From: a virus
DNA length: 64,000 nt
Direction: 5' to 3' (one strand)
Virus record (IMG/VR): IMGVR_UViG_3300038468_000170
Span: 32,020-96,019 of that record
Made by a program: the position numbers and the translations under genes. This document shows, piece by piece, positions 42,504 through 49,482 of the stretch. A model generated the notes under the pieces. The model was not told where the DNA came from. It saw nothing but the letters and a program-made list of their open reading frames with translations, and did not search any database. Position 1 is the first letter of the stretch, and the number at the start of each line of letters is the position of its first letter.

Positions 42504-42784
42504 CAGTGGATCCCTTTCATGCGCCAAAGAATGAACGCTACAATCGCAGCGATCAGCAAGACCACCCATCGGTGCCGCCACGGAGGGCTCTCAGCCTCGT
42601 CGCCCTCGACGATCTCCGAGTAGTCGCACACCCAAACCCTCCCCGAGAGCATGGCGCGCTTGCCTGACTCCGTTTGCCCGAACACCTCAGCCTCGTGCGG
42701 TGTGAAAGGGCCAGCCTCGATCTCTTCGAGCTCGGGCGGGTCGGAGATCCCGCGGAATCTGAAGAGGTACCTGGACTTCTTCAC
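42503..42784 (-). CDS. Small protein with C-terminal transmembrane segment
   Basis: 93 residues from the GTG at 42784, overlapping the upstream stop (GTGA). Residues ~1-67 are polar (FRFRGISDPPELEEIEAGP). Then comes a Trp/Val/Leu/Ile/Ala transmembrane helix (~72-88) ending in WRMKGIH. No family is recognised. Confidence 0.6.
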   Translation of the reverse strand: MKKSRYLFRFRGISDPPELEEIEAGPFTPHEAEVFGQTESGKRAMLSGRVWVCDYSEIVEGDEAESPPWRHRWVVLLIAAIVAFILWRMKGIH

Positions 42785-43092
42785 GAGATCCCCACCTTCT
42801 GTTTGCCGAAGATGCGGTCGTAGCCGTCCCGATACGCCGGTGTCGTGACCTGCGCCGGGCCGCTTCTCTCGCCGCAGACGGACTCGAGTTTTCGCCAGTG
42901 TCCGCACTCGCAGCTCGAGTCACCGACGATTACGAGTTCCGATCCGGGTTGGATGGGTTTTCCGTCTTGCGCGAGTCGCACCAGAACGCGCTGGACTTCA
43001 CCGTTGCGTCGGCGAAGAGCGGCGTACACGCCGGGGGAGATTTCGGGGCCGATGGCGATCTCGTCTGGTGGTGCAGGTTTCTTCGGTGTCAC
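42781..43092 (-). CDS. Small hypothetical protein
   Basis: 103 residues. The start overlaps the upstream stop (ATGA). It has a beta-rich middle (QRVLVRLAQDGKPIQPGSELVIVG) and a CECGHW motif. No family is recognised. Confidence 0.6.
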   Translation of the reverse strand: MTPKKPAPPDEIAIGPEISPGVYAALRRRNGEVQRVLVRLAQDGKPIQPGSELVIVGDSSCECGHWRKLESVCGERSGPAQVTTPAYRDGYDRIFGKQKVGIS

Positions 43093-43439
43093 GGCGCGCC
43101 ACCATCGAGAGGCGGCGGCACGAACTCAGAGCAATCGCAACAGAAATTGCCGCCGTCTGGTCTCGGCCCAAACAGAACCATGCAGCCCGCGTTGTGCATG
43201 TGCCGAGGGTGACCGCAGTTTGCGCAAGACCACATCGGCACGTGGACCTTTGCGAAGCACTCGGGGCATAGCCCGATGCTGTTTTGCGAACGGAACGGGA
43301 ACCGGTCGCCACTGGCGTGAAGAACAACGGTTTGCAGACTTTCCTCACGTGAGATCAGTCTGCCGCATCCGTCGCATCGCTCTCGATCTTCGACGGCGTT
43401 TACGGCGCCGCAGTTGCGGCAGTGTCGCTCGTAGCTCAT
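43089..43439 (-). CDS. Multi-zinc-ribbon protein
   Basis: 116 residues with four Cys pairs: CRNCG, CDGCG, CPEC and CANCGHPRHMHNAGC, and a late CCDC. Three zinc sites are plausible. Phages often encode such ribbons, but no specific function follows. TGATG and ATGA overlaps join it to both neighbours. Confidence 0.7.
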   Translation of the reverse strand: MSYERHCRNCGAVNAVEDRERCDGCGRLISREESLQTVVLHASGDRFPFRSQNSIGLCPECFAKVHVPMWSCANCGHPRHMHNAGCMVLFGPRPDGGNFCCDCSEFVPPPLDGGAP

Positions 43440-43675
43440 CAGTTCGCCATTTTCTGAGACGATTTCTGCTTCGTCTGAAAGTAGGCTCGATCGTTCATCT
43501 GCCGGATCAGGTTCCGTTGTATGTTATTCTCTTCCTTTAGAGCTTCGATGAGAGCTTCGAGAGCCTTGACGTACGCGCGACGGCTCCGGTCAAGGGCGAC
43601 GGTTAACATGTATGCCAACTTGACACCGAGCATGGCGCTACAAAAGCAGGCGATATTGAGCAGGACGTTATGCAT
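43439..43675 (-). CDS. Small membrane protein with coiled coil
   Basis: 78 residues from the ATG at 43675 (TGATG with the upstream stop). A hydrophobic N-terminus (~4-27) is followed by a long charged helix (YVKALEALIEALKEENNIQRNLIRQMND). The layout resembles small spanin-like or antirepressor-associated membrane proteins, but no lysis neighbours support a spanin. Confidence 0.6.
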   Translation of the reverse strand: MHNVLLNIACFCSAMLGVKLAYMLTVALDRSRRAYVKALEALIEALKEENNIQRNLIRQMNDRAYFQTKQKSSQKMAN

Positions 43676-44004
43676 CACGGCGCGTGCGTCCCCTCGACCT
43701 CTCGCTCTTCGCGATCGGCCGTGCGCTTCTCGAGCCAGAGGAGCGCCGTCTCGAGGTGCGTGAGCGCGATGGCGTTTTCGCGGCACGAAAACTTGCCTCC
43801 CGCCGCCTTCTGGTAGAACTGGAGGCGGCCGATTGCTGCTTGCACGACGCCCTCGACGAAGGCGCCGTTCGGTTCCTTGCGGTCTGCACCGCGCCCGAGC
43901 GGGCCGTCTTGCCACTCGATACCGATGCCGGTACCGGTGGTTGAGCCGCCAGCGGGGTTACTGTTCTGATCGAGTACGTGTTTCTCTTCGAGTTTCTGTT
44001 TCAT
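43675..44004 (-). CDS. Phage protein with REnaLAlThLEeAllWL-type helix, possibly Acb2/Tad1-related
   Basis: 109 residues. The N-terminal ~40 residues are Gly/Asp-rich. Residues ~45-100 form a helical hairpin: NGAFVEGVVQAAIGRLQFYQ and CRENAIALTHLETALLWLEK, then RTADREEREVEGTH. The second helix is typical of a widespread phage family and resembles the helix in anti-CBASS cyclic-nucleotide sponges (Acb2/Tad1 hairpin). The relation is from memory of the pattern and needs a profile search. Confidence 0.55.
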   Translation of the reverse strand: MKQKLEEKHVLDQNSNPAGGSTTGTGIGIEWQDGPLGRGADRKEPNGAFVEGVVQAAIGRLQFYQKAAGGKFSCRENAIALTHLETALLWLEKRTADREEREVEGTHAP

Positions 44005-44020
44005 GGTTCGGTTCCTTTCA

Positions 44021-44509
44021 TCACCGAGACACCTCCGAGACCGCCGGCACCGAGAGCTTCCGTGCCGCCGCGATCACCGCCTCGATCGTGCGCTTGCGTC
44101 CTCGACCTCCTTCACGCTCGAGTTCTCGGACGAGCGCGCCGACGACGACTTGGGAATTGAGCAAACGCTGGTGCGCATCCTTGTCGAGCTCCGCGGCTTG
44201 GAGTTCTGATCGACGCGCCTCCCATGCGTTTGCGTCGCTCGCTCGAAACAGACGCGAGGTGAGAACTTCGTGCTGCCGTCCGGTATGCGGAGCCCGAACG
44301 AATGCGGACTCACCACGGAGGTGCCAACGCACGAACACGACCGGCACGCGACCGCGTTTCCCGCACGTCCACCAGAGCCAGGTACCGGGTTTCAGTAGCG
44401 AGACTACGTCTCCCAAAGGCCTCCTATGTTTCGACGGTTGAGGGACCGATGCTAGACCCGGGCAGCCGGCGCCGTCAAGAATCTTGTCAGACAACGTGAC
44501 GAGGGGCAT
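44021..44509 (-). CDS. Hypothetical protein
   Basis: 162 residues. The N-terminal ~80 residues look like a small beta barrel (PGTWLWWTCGKRGRVPVVFV). The C-terminal half is helical and charged with an Arg-rich patch. First gene of the minus operon 44509-42321. Its ATG lies only 13 bases from the divergent start at 44523, so the two promoters must overlap the neighbouring coding regions. Confidence 0.55.
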   Translation of the reverse strand: MPLVTLSDKILDGAGCPGLASVPQPSKHRRPLGDVVSLLKPGTWLWWTCGKRGRVPVVFVRWHLRGESAFVRAPHTGRQHEVLTSRLFRASDANAWEARRSELQAAELDKDAHQRLLNSQVVVGALVRELEREGGRGRKRTIEAVIAAARKLSVPAVSEVSR

Positions 44510-44522
44510 ACTGGAGGCCGGA

Positions 44523-44696
44523 ATGACTCAAGACGCCATCATCTATGCCCGAGTACCTCGTGAGCTACGCAAGGCGCTCGAACGCGAGCGGCAGCGAATG
44601 AGTCGCGCGTCGGGCGTCGAGGTGAAGACGAGCGCGGTCATCCGCTCGATCCTCGAACGAGCGTTGCGGAAGACGTCCCGTAGAGCGGTCGCATGA
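44523..44696 (+). CDS. Ribbon-helix-helix (CopG-like) DNA-binding protein
   Basis: 57 residues from the ATG at 44523 with GGAGG 7 bases upstream. The start at 44484 lacks an RBS. IIYARVPRELRKALERERQRM forms strand and helix 1, and TSAVIRSILERAL forms helix 2: the RHH plan. It is a likely dimeric repressor, placed at a divergent promoter. Dyad copy C begins 5 bases after its stop. Confidence 0.65.
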   Translation: MTQDAIIYARVPRELRKALERERQRMSRASGVEVKTSAVIRSILERALRKTSRRAVA

Positions 44697-44701
44697 GCTA
44701 T

Positions 44702-44731
44702 CCAAGGCAGCGCGAAGCCTACAATGTCGCG
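44702..44731 (+). repeat. 30-bp dyad element, copy C
   Basis: CCAAGGCAG, then CGCGA-AGCCTACAATG-TCGCG. Compared with copies A and B, both arms changed together (CGCGG/CCGCG to CGCGA/TCGCG), so pairing is kept. It lies in the only plus-strand position where a TACAAT -10 could drive a gene, the winged-helix gene at 44777. Confidence 0.75.
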
Positions 44732-44776
44732 ACGAAGGGCAGTGGCCGGATTTCGATTTCCAGCCGCGGAGGAACC

Positions 44777-45019
44777 ATGCGCGCCGCCGTGAAACGGAAT
44801 GAATTGGCGGAGTTCATCATCGACTACGTGCGGGGGCATCCCGGCGTGAGTGCGTACGCGGTGGCGCAGGCACACGAGGGGAGTTACGCGGCGACCTACC
44901 GCGCCGTCGATCGATTGGTGCGGGATGGGCGGTTGGTAGTGACCCTGCCGCCCGGTTTCTTCGCCGCTGGATCCCGACGATCTTATCGGTACAGGGTGAA
45001 CGAAGAAGAAGAGCAGTAA
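44777..45019 (+). CDS. Small winged-helix DNA-binding protein
   Basis: 80 residues from the ATG at 44777 with GCGGAGGAA upstream. An upstream in-frame start at 44693 would cross the dyad element. Helices FIIDYVRGHPGVSAYAVAQA and SYAATYRAVDRLVRDGRL followed by a hairpin LVVTLPPGF form the winged-helix plan. A regulator that might bind the dyad just upstream. Confidence 0.6.
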   Translation: MRAAVKRNELAEFIIDYVRGHPGVSAYAVAQAHEGSYAATYRAVDRLVRDGRLVVTLPPGFFAAGSRRSYRYRVNEEEEQ

Positions 45020-45057
45020 CGGCGTTACAAGCGTCACGCTCGGAAAGCGAAGACAGA

Positions 45058-45276
45058 ATGGCAAATCAACGATTGCTGCCTCGTAGTGGGTGCAAAGAAA
45101 TGGAGCGGCCAGCACGGACGCCGCTCACGTGGCCGGCATCCGCTGAGATTCAACGCCGAGCGTTGCTGCGACAACTTGAACGGCGACATCAATCCAGCGA
45201 TCGTCTGCGCATTATCGGACTACGTCCGGAGCCTCCGAAGAAGCGCCCGAGCGGGGCGGTCACCAGGAGGAAATAA
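45058..45276 (+). CDS. Doubtful small basic ORF
   Basis: 72 codons, Arg/Pro/Leu-rich, with a modest RBS (GAAGACAG). Another frame (45086-45658) crosses the same DNA and looks worse. There is no family motif. It is followed by three hairpins, so something on the plus strand may be transcribed here. Confidence 0.3.
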   Translation: MANQRLLPRSGCKEMERPARTPLTWPASAEIQRRALLRQLERRHQSSDRLRIIGLRPEPPKKRPSGAVTRRK

Positions 45277-45349
45277 CGAACAATTTCACGGCTACTCTCC
45301 CGCGTACGCCATTGAGTATTGCCCCGACCTTCGGCGTACGGTAGCCTGT

Positions 45350-45434
45350 CCCCTGTTCGTTCCGTTTGAGTTGAACAGGGGTCCAGACCTTCCCGGTCGG
45401 GACCTAGACCGGCCCCCGCTCCAACGGGGGTCGA
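45350..45434 (+). terminator. Three consecutive hairpins
   Basis: Stems: CCCCTGTTC/GAACAGGGG (45350-45381), CCGGTC/GACCGG (45393-45412) and CCCCCG/CGGGGG (45413-45430) followed by TCGAGTCGTTTT. They lie just before the 3' end of the minus gene at 45447, so they may stop transcription from both sides. Confidence 0.6.
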
Positions 45435-45446
45435 GTCGTTTTGGGG

Positions 45447-45641
45447 TTACTCGGTGGGTTTCGTGTGGACGATCTCCCATTTGCCGGGGGCAGGGTTCCT
45501 GGCACGTCCCTGGCGCTTCAAGGACCAGAGGATGGCTCGAATCCGATGGGTCGCGTCCGCGGCCTTCTCCTCGTTCGGGTAGACGAGTCTCGTCAGGTCA
45601 AGGATCGACATGCGTGGATGCGCTTCCAGAGCTTCGACCAC
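45447..45641 (-). CDS. Small winged-helix-like protein
   Basis: 64 residues from a GTG. Helices MSILDLTRLVYPN and ADATHRIRAILWSLKRQGRA lead into KWEIVHTKP, a plausible wing. No family is certain. Divergent from the gene at 45733. Confidence 0.5.
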   Translation of the reverse strand: MVEALEAHPRMSILDLTRLVYPNEEKAADATHRIRAILWSLKRQGRARNPAPGKWEIVHTKPTE

Positions 45642-45698
45642 TGCGTTGGTCTTGTTGACACGCAGAACGTATCGTGTGCGTCCATTTGCCGGTTTTTC

Positions 45699-45704
45699 TA
45701 GACT
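45699..45704 (+). promoter_or_regulatory. TAGACT box in divergent intergenic region
   Basis: TAGACT lies 28 bases before the ATG at 45733. TTGACA at 45655-45660 is upstream but too far for a standard spacer. The same hexamer occurs before 51487. Confidence 0.25.
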
Positions 45705-45732
45705 TCCAGAACCCGACGAAGAGGCTCTTCAC

Positions 45733-45903
45733 ATGATTTCCGCAACGTGGCTCGTCGATCTTGCCGAGCGAAAACTCGGTCCTGGTGCGATCATTCGCGT
45801 GACTGCCGAGGGGTGGGTTGCCGTACTCGGTGCCACGCGCGTTACGGCGAAGACGCGGGACACGTTGGTGTGGTTCCTCGAACAAATGCCAGATCGAAGT
45901 TGA
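45733..45903 (+). CDS. Small hypothetical protein
   Basis: 56 residues from the ATG at 45733 (GAAGAGG upstream). The product runs MISATWLVDLAERKLGPGA, a strand GWVAVLGATRV, and a helix TRDTLVWFLEQM. No family is recognised. Confidence 0.5.
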   Translation: MISATWLVDLAERKLGPGAIIRVTAEGWVAVLGATRVTAKTRDTLVWFLEQMPDRS

Positions 45904-45957
45904 CAACTTCCGGGCGGCGTCGCATCTTGGCGCGCGGACTCAGAAAGGAGAACTGTG

Positions 45958-46176
45958 ATGGCGAAGGTATCGGAGAAGACGAAAGAGCTGTGGGCGGGCT
46001 GGACGCGGGACGCGCTGAAAGGCTACTCGCCCCCCGACGACGCGAACAACGACGAGATCGTCGACGACATGGTCGAGATCTCGATCAAGTACGCCGACGA
46101 CATGCTCGAGGAGTACGAGGGGCGATTCGAGGGCGGAGACGGACGACGGCGGCGCAAGCCCGCCGACGATGACTGA
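45958..46176 (+). CDS. Small acidic protein
   Basis: 72 residues with AAAGGAGAA upstream of the ATG. Helical and strongly acidic (NNDEIVDDMVEISIKYADDMLEEY), ending in a basic patch GRRRRKP. No family is recognised. Confidence 0.6.
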   Translation: MAKVSEKTKELWAGWTRDALKGYSPPDDANNDEIVDDMVEISIKYADDMLEEYEGRFEGGDGRRRRKPADDD

Positions 46177-46190
46177 GAAAGGAAGGAAAG

Positions 46191-46403
46191 ATGGCAAAGA
46201 AGAAGATCCAGCGAGTCGTGGTGGACAAGACGTACCTCGAACTCCTCGAGAAGAAGGCGGAGCTGCTCGACGGCGTGTTCGTCGAGGGTGCCGTTTCGTT
46301 CTCCGTGGAGACCATCAAAGAGTACGCGCGAATCGAGAAAGCGTGGAACAAGGGTGACTTTCTCTGTACCGTCGAGCCGTACGAAGAGCCGAAGGAGAAG
46401 TGA
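46191..46403 (+). CDS. Small hypothetical protein
   Basis: 70 residues with GAAAGGAAAG upstream. The basic start KKKIQRVVVDKTYLELLEKK resembles the first helix of small DNA-binding proteins. The end is acidic (VEPYEEPKEK). No family is recognised. Confidence 0.6.
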   Translation: MAKKKIQRVVVDKTYLELLEKKAELLDGVFVEGAVSFSVETIKEYARIEKAWNKGDFLCTVEPYEEPKEK

Positions 46404-46406
46404 AGC

Positions 46407-46496
46407 GTGGCAACCAAGAAGAAGCCCAAGAAAGTCGTGCACCGCAAGTGCGGCGTGTGCGGCAAGCGCGGCCACAACCGGCGAAGTCACGGATGA
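46407..46496 (+). CDS. 29-residue zinc-knuckle peptide
   Basis: GTG at 46407 (RBS GGAG upstream inside the previous gene). The peptide is Lys/Arg-rich with CGVCGKRGHNRRSH, a C-x2-C-x4-H type zinc knuckle. Its TGA overlaps the next ATG (ATGA at 46493). Too short for usual gene callers, but the motif and coupling support it. Confidence 0.6.
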   Translation: MATKKKPKKVVHRKCGVCGKRGHNRRSHG

Positions 46497-46816
46497 CCCG
46501 GCGAACATCCCGGCGGTCCGAACGCACCACTCGAGGGGCCGAAGACCCTCGAGCGAAGGCGAAGAAGCTCATCGAGCTCGCCGTCGACAAGGAGACGCCG
46601 GAAAAAGAGGCGTTAAGCGCGGCGTGTAAGGCCGTCGACATCATCCACCGGTACGATCTACTCTCGAACCCCCTCGACGTCTTCGCCGAGAACAAGACGG
46701 TGAAGGCGGCGAAGAACGTCGTCGATACTCTCTCCGATCCGGGCCTGGTCGACAGCTTGAAGACGATCGGGGGGAGTTTGAGGGAGATCCGAGATCAGTT
46801 TTCGCGGCGTTCGTAA
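46493..46816 (+). CDS. DUF2786-like protein
   Basis: 107 residues from the ATG overlapping the knuckle peptide stop. KAKKLIELAVDKETPEKEALSAACKAVDIIHRYDLL follows the DUF2786 helical-hairpin pattern (KIrkLLaLA...EAaaAlakAqeLM.kY). The rest is helical. DUF2786 function is unknown. In many proteins it precedes a SprT-like domain, and a SprT-like gene lies convergent at 46889. Confidence 0.55.
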   Translation: MTRRTSRRSERTTRGAEDPRAKAKKLIELAVDKETPEKEALSAACKAVDIIHRYDLLSNPLDVFAENKTVKAAKNVVDTLSDPGLVDSLKTIGGSLREIRDQFSRRS

Positions 46817-46850
46817 GGTTCTGGTGGACTCTACTGGGTGGCTGGCCTCG

Positions 46851-46880
46851 CCAAGGCAGCGCGGAGCCTATGATGCCGCG
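46851..46880 (+). repeat. 30-bp dyad element, copy B
   Basis: CCAAGGCAG, then CGCGG-AGCCTATGATG-CCGCG. It lies in the 72-bp gap between the convergent genes ending at 46816 and 46889, with its TATGAT pointing into the 3' end of the SprT-like gene. Confidence 0.75.
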
Positions 46881-46888
46881 ACGATGTT

Positions 46889-47650
46889 CTACGTTGAGAC
46901 CTTTCTTGCAGCCTGTCGTTCGTAGTATCCGACCTTCTTCCGCCACTTCGTGAGCGCTCTCTGGGCTGCCTTCGCTCGCTTCTCGGCGCGGACGAGCATC
47001 TTAGCGGCGTGTTCGGCGCGCTTCTCGACGACTTTCGCCGTGAGTTCGGCGCGAGAAGGCTTCTCCGAGGGAGCCTTCGGGAACAGGTTGACCTCGCCAC
47101 GCGAGATTTTCTCCTTCAGCGCGGCGGTCGCGATCTGTCCCATGCCGTATGCGATGACTCCGCCGCTCGGGGGCGCATCGAGCGGCACATCGATATCCCA
47201 GAGCACTAGGCACGCCTTCCTGAACGTCAGCCGGAACCGCTCTCCGTGAGCGACGTCGCTCGGTACGGCGAGATGGCACATCTCGTGGACGAGCACCTCG
47301 AGCACCCGTTCGGGGGTCGCGTCGGGTCCGGCGGCGATGCGGAGTTTCCTCCGGACGGTGAACGCTGTCCCGCGCGTTCCGAGTTCGAGGCGATGGGCGA
47401 CCACGAGCTGGATCTTCCCGAGGTTCCCGATGAACGGCGGGAGCTTCCGGTATGCGGCAAACGCCTGGTCGAGGTCGACACCAGCGACGACGTGGCCGAG
47501 AGCCCGACGTCGGGCAACGTCGCGGCGCTGGGCAGGGCGGACGACGCACACGTAGCAGTCTGCGGGCTCCCAGGGGGACTCAGGGTCAGGTCGGTGAGCA
47601 CCGACGGACCGGCCGCAGTCGTTGCAGCGGAAGTCAGGGGCGTCGTTCAC
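46889..47650 (-). CDS. SprT-like zinc metalloprotease
   Basis: 253 residues from the GTG at 47650, overlapping the upstream stop (GTGA). It has an N-terminal zinc-ribbon pair CNDCGRS and CYVCVV, then the catalytic VLVHEMCHLAVPSDVAHGERF (HExxH plus a later His), as in SprT/Spartan-type proteases. The C-terminal ~75 residues form a long basic helix (RAEHAAKMLVRAEKRAKAAQRAL) that may bind DNA. Spartan proteins clear DNA-protein crosslinks, which would suit replication, though other roles are possible. Confidence 0.75.
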   Translation of the reverse strand: MNDAPDFRCNDCGRSVGAHRPDPESPWEPADCYVCVVRPAQRRDVARRRALGHVVAGVDLDQAFAAYRKLPPFIGNLGKIQLVVAHRLELGTRGTAFTVRRKLRIAAGPDATPERVLEVLVHEMCHLAVPSDVAHGERFRLTFRKACLVLWDIDVPLDAPPSGGVIAYGMGQIATAALKEKISRGEVNLFPKAPSEKPSRAELTAKVVEKRAEHAAKMLVRAEKRAKAAQRALTKWRKKVGYYERQAARKVST

Positions 47651-48036
47651 GGTTGCTTCTCCTGTGCCGCCACGAGCCCGAGCCGGAGCAGCCACGTGCT
47701 CAAGCCGAGCCCCTCTCGAGCAGCGGCAGCGTCGAGCGCGGCCTTCTGCTTCGTCGTGAGGCGTATGTTGATGCTCTCTTCCTTTGGTAACCGTATGTTT
47801 TCCTTCTTTCTCCTGGGAGATATTTCCGGGTGGAGCCTCAAGGCACGCTGCTCCAGCTCGTATATGGCAGCAGGTAGATCGTCGCGCCACTCGCTCGGCA
47901 GCCGATCGTTTTTGCTTGAGTTACACCTTCGACACGCCTGAAAAATGTTTTCGGGAATGTCGCGACCGCCTCGTTTACTGGGGATGAGATGTTCTGTTCC
48001 AAGGTTCTCGGTGTCACCACAGTACAGGCACGTCAT
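47647..48036 (-). CDS. HNH endonuclease fused to a ribbon-helix-helix domain
   Basis: 129 residues. HNH part (~1-45): CLYCG, TEHLIPSKRGG (His16), NIFQACRRCNSSKND, giving two Cys pairs for structural zinc and the H-N-N catalytic pattern. The C-terminal ~45 residues (ESINIRLTTKQKAALDAAAA...LSTWLLRLGL) form an RHH/Arc-like DNA-binding unit. It could be a homing-type or packaging nuclease. The RHH may set its target. Coupled at both ends. Confidence 0.8.
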   Translation of the reverse strand: MTCLYCGDTENLGTEHLIPSKRGGRDIPENIFQACRRCNSSKNDRLPSEWRDDLPAAIYELEQRALRLHPEISPRRKKENIRLPKEESINIRLTTKQKAALDAAAAREGLGLSTWLLRLGLVAAQEKQP

Positions 48037-48218
48037 CGCTTCTTCCTTCTTGCTTCAAGTACGGTGATGCCCTCGATTGCGGCAAGCCTTAACACTTCGG
48101 CGCGCGTGATACGCACCCCCATCTGCGACATGAACTTGGCGTGTGTGTCGAGCCGTTTCAAGAGCGGTGCGGGAAGCCGGATTGCCGTCTGGATCTGCTG
48201 GTCTTGCTTGGCGGTCAC
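48033..48218 (-). CDS. Ribbon-helix-helix protein
   Basis: 61 residues from the GTG at 48218 with GGAG upstream. QTAIRLPAPLLKRLDTHAKFM and RITRAEVLRLAAIEGITVL give the strand-helix-helix pattern of Arc/MetJ repressors. Overlaps the HNH start (ATGA). It may repress the HNH-protease operon. Confidence 0.65.
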   Translation of the reverse strand: MTAKQDQQIQTAIRLPAPLLKRLDTHAKFMSQMGVRITRAEVLRLAAIEGITVLEARRKKR

Positions 48219-48240
48219 AGTGTATCTCCATCGAATGGGC

Positions 48241-48639
48241 CTACTTTTGTACGCCGTTGGTTCTTTCGATTCCGAGTTCTTCGATACGCTTGCGCGCTTC
48301 TGCGAACCGATGTTGCGAGGAGGACGTGTACCCACCGTGGTCGGCGCACATGTCTCGTCCGATGACTGCGGTTCGCCAACACTGCGGGGCCGTGCACGGA
48401 GGAAGTGAATCGAGTAGTGCACGCACCGCAGCAGTGATCGCAGGGAGCTTTTTGTGGGCTGATTGCTCGGCATCGAGCTTCGGCATGAACGTGATCGCCC
48501 CAGAGAGTCGAAGCACGAGTCGGCACGCGAGGTCGGCGAAGGCGTCTTCGGGGTTATCCACGAGGTACGACTCGGGGGCTTCCCGGATGACGTCTCGGAG
48601 CCCGGCCGCGAGTTCGTCGAGCATTTCGTCGGGGGTCAT
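48241..48639 (-). CDS. Hypothetical protein with Cys-His motif
   Basis: 132 residues. The helical N-terminus (MLDELAAGLRDVIREA) is followed by CTAPQCWRT...CADHGG (C-x5-C and C-x2-H), a small zinc-binding motif also seen in the 78-residue gene at 19315. Coupled to the gene upstream by ATGA. No family is certain. Confidence 0.55.
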   Translation of the reverse strand: MTPDEMLDELAAGLRDVIREAPESYLVDNPEDAFADLACRLVLRLSGAITFMPKLDAEQSAHKKLPAITAAVRALLDSLPPCTAPQCWRTAVIGRDMCADHGGYTSSSQHRFAEARKRIEELGIERTNGVQK

Positions 48640-48794
48640 CGTACTTCCAGGCCGTCTTCGAGGGCCTGCCCTAGGGCTTCTGTCTCACGCGCTGCCGCAG
48701 AGACGGTTGCTTCTCGGGCAAGAGCGCGAAACTCGATAGCGCTTACGTGGCGGCGCGAGCGGACGGTGAGGGCTTTTGAGGGTTTTCGGGGCAT
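48636..48794 (-). CDS. Small basic protein
   Basis: 52 residues, AAAGGA 5 bases upstream of the ATG, and stop overlapping the next start. The basic N-terminus (MPRKPSKALTVRSRRHV) and one helix (EFRALAREATVSAAARETEAL) suggest an RHH-like or antitoxin-like protein. No family is certain. Confidence 0.5.
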   Translation of the reverse strand: MPRKPSKALTVRSRRHVSAIEFRALAREATVSAAARETEALGQALEDGLEVR

Positions 48795-48823
48795 GGGGTT
48801 CCTTTCAGGTGTTTTTGCAGAGA

Positions 48824-49381
48824 CTAAGTGGCCTCCAAGGCTTCGCTACCGACCGCTCGAAGACCCATGGCGACGCAAGATCCGAAGGCGAAGCCGCCGA
48901 GGTGCGCCCCGAATGAAACGTCCCCGCCGGTGCTCGAGATCGCGTGCCAGATTTCGATCCCGATGAAGACGCCAACGAACCCGAGGAGGCGCGGTCGGAG
49001 AACCGCTCCTACGGCGAAGAGGCCGCAGATTGCGCCCGAGGCCCCCACGAGAGGGTCGGTCGCCGCGGGGTTCACTGCGACATGAAGAAGCCCTCCGGCG
49101 GCCCCGGCCGCGAAGTAGACGGCCAGGAAGGGCAGGCTTCCGATGGCGCCCTCGACCAGGGCCCCGAAAAGGACCAAAAAAGCCATGTTTCCAGCGATAT
49201 GAGAAATCCCGGCCGGGTCGTGCAAGAAGAGGCTCGTGAAGAGGGGCTCGAGGCTTCCCGACCGAACGAACCGAGCCGGAACCAACCCCCAGGTGTTGCA
49301 GGCCGTCTGCCCACCGGCCCCGAGCTCGAGAAAATAGGCGATGATGTTCAGCGTCACGATAATGAGGGTTATGGGCCGCAT
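48824..49381 (-). CDS. Rhomboid intramembrane serine protease
   Basis: 185 residues, about six transmembrane helices. The catalytic pair is Ser115 in VGASGAICG and His160 in GAHLGGF. Asn65 in HIAGNM matches the conserved oxyanion residue. All key residues are present and the length is close to minimal bacterial rhomboids, so it should be active. It lies in the inner membrane and cuts transmembrane substrates. It is unusual in phage genomes. The several small membrane proteins of this element are possible substrates, but nothing shows that directly. Confidence 0.9.
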   Translation of the reverse strand: MRPITLIIVTLNIIAYFLELGAGGQTACNTWGLVPARFVRSGSLEPLFTSLFLHDPAGISHIAGNMAFLVLFGALVEGAIGSLPFLAVYFAAGAAGGLLHVAVNPAATDPLVGASGAICGLFAVGAVLRPRLLGFVGVFIGIEIWHAISSTGGDVSFGAHLGGFAFGSCVAMGLRAVGSEALEAT

Positions 49382-49440
49382 GTTAGGACAGACGAGAGCC
49401 TAGCACAAGGTATTCAACGGGGACCAGAAAGAAACGATGG

Positions 49441-49468
49441 TTGACTGTGAATACCGGTGGGGTACGAT
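49441..49468 (+). promoter_or_regulatory. Sigma-70-type promoter
   Basis: TTGACT (49441-49446), 16-base spacer, TACGAT (49463-49468). The ATG at 49483 is 14 bases later, so the leader is very short. It drives the plus operon 49483-50904. Confidence 0.55.
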
Positions 49469-49482
49469 GCGTCTGACCCGCC

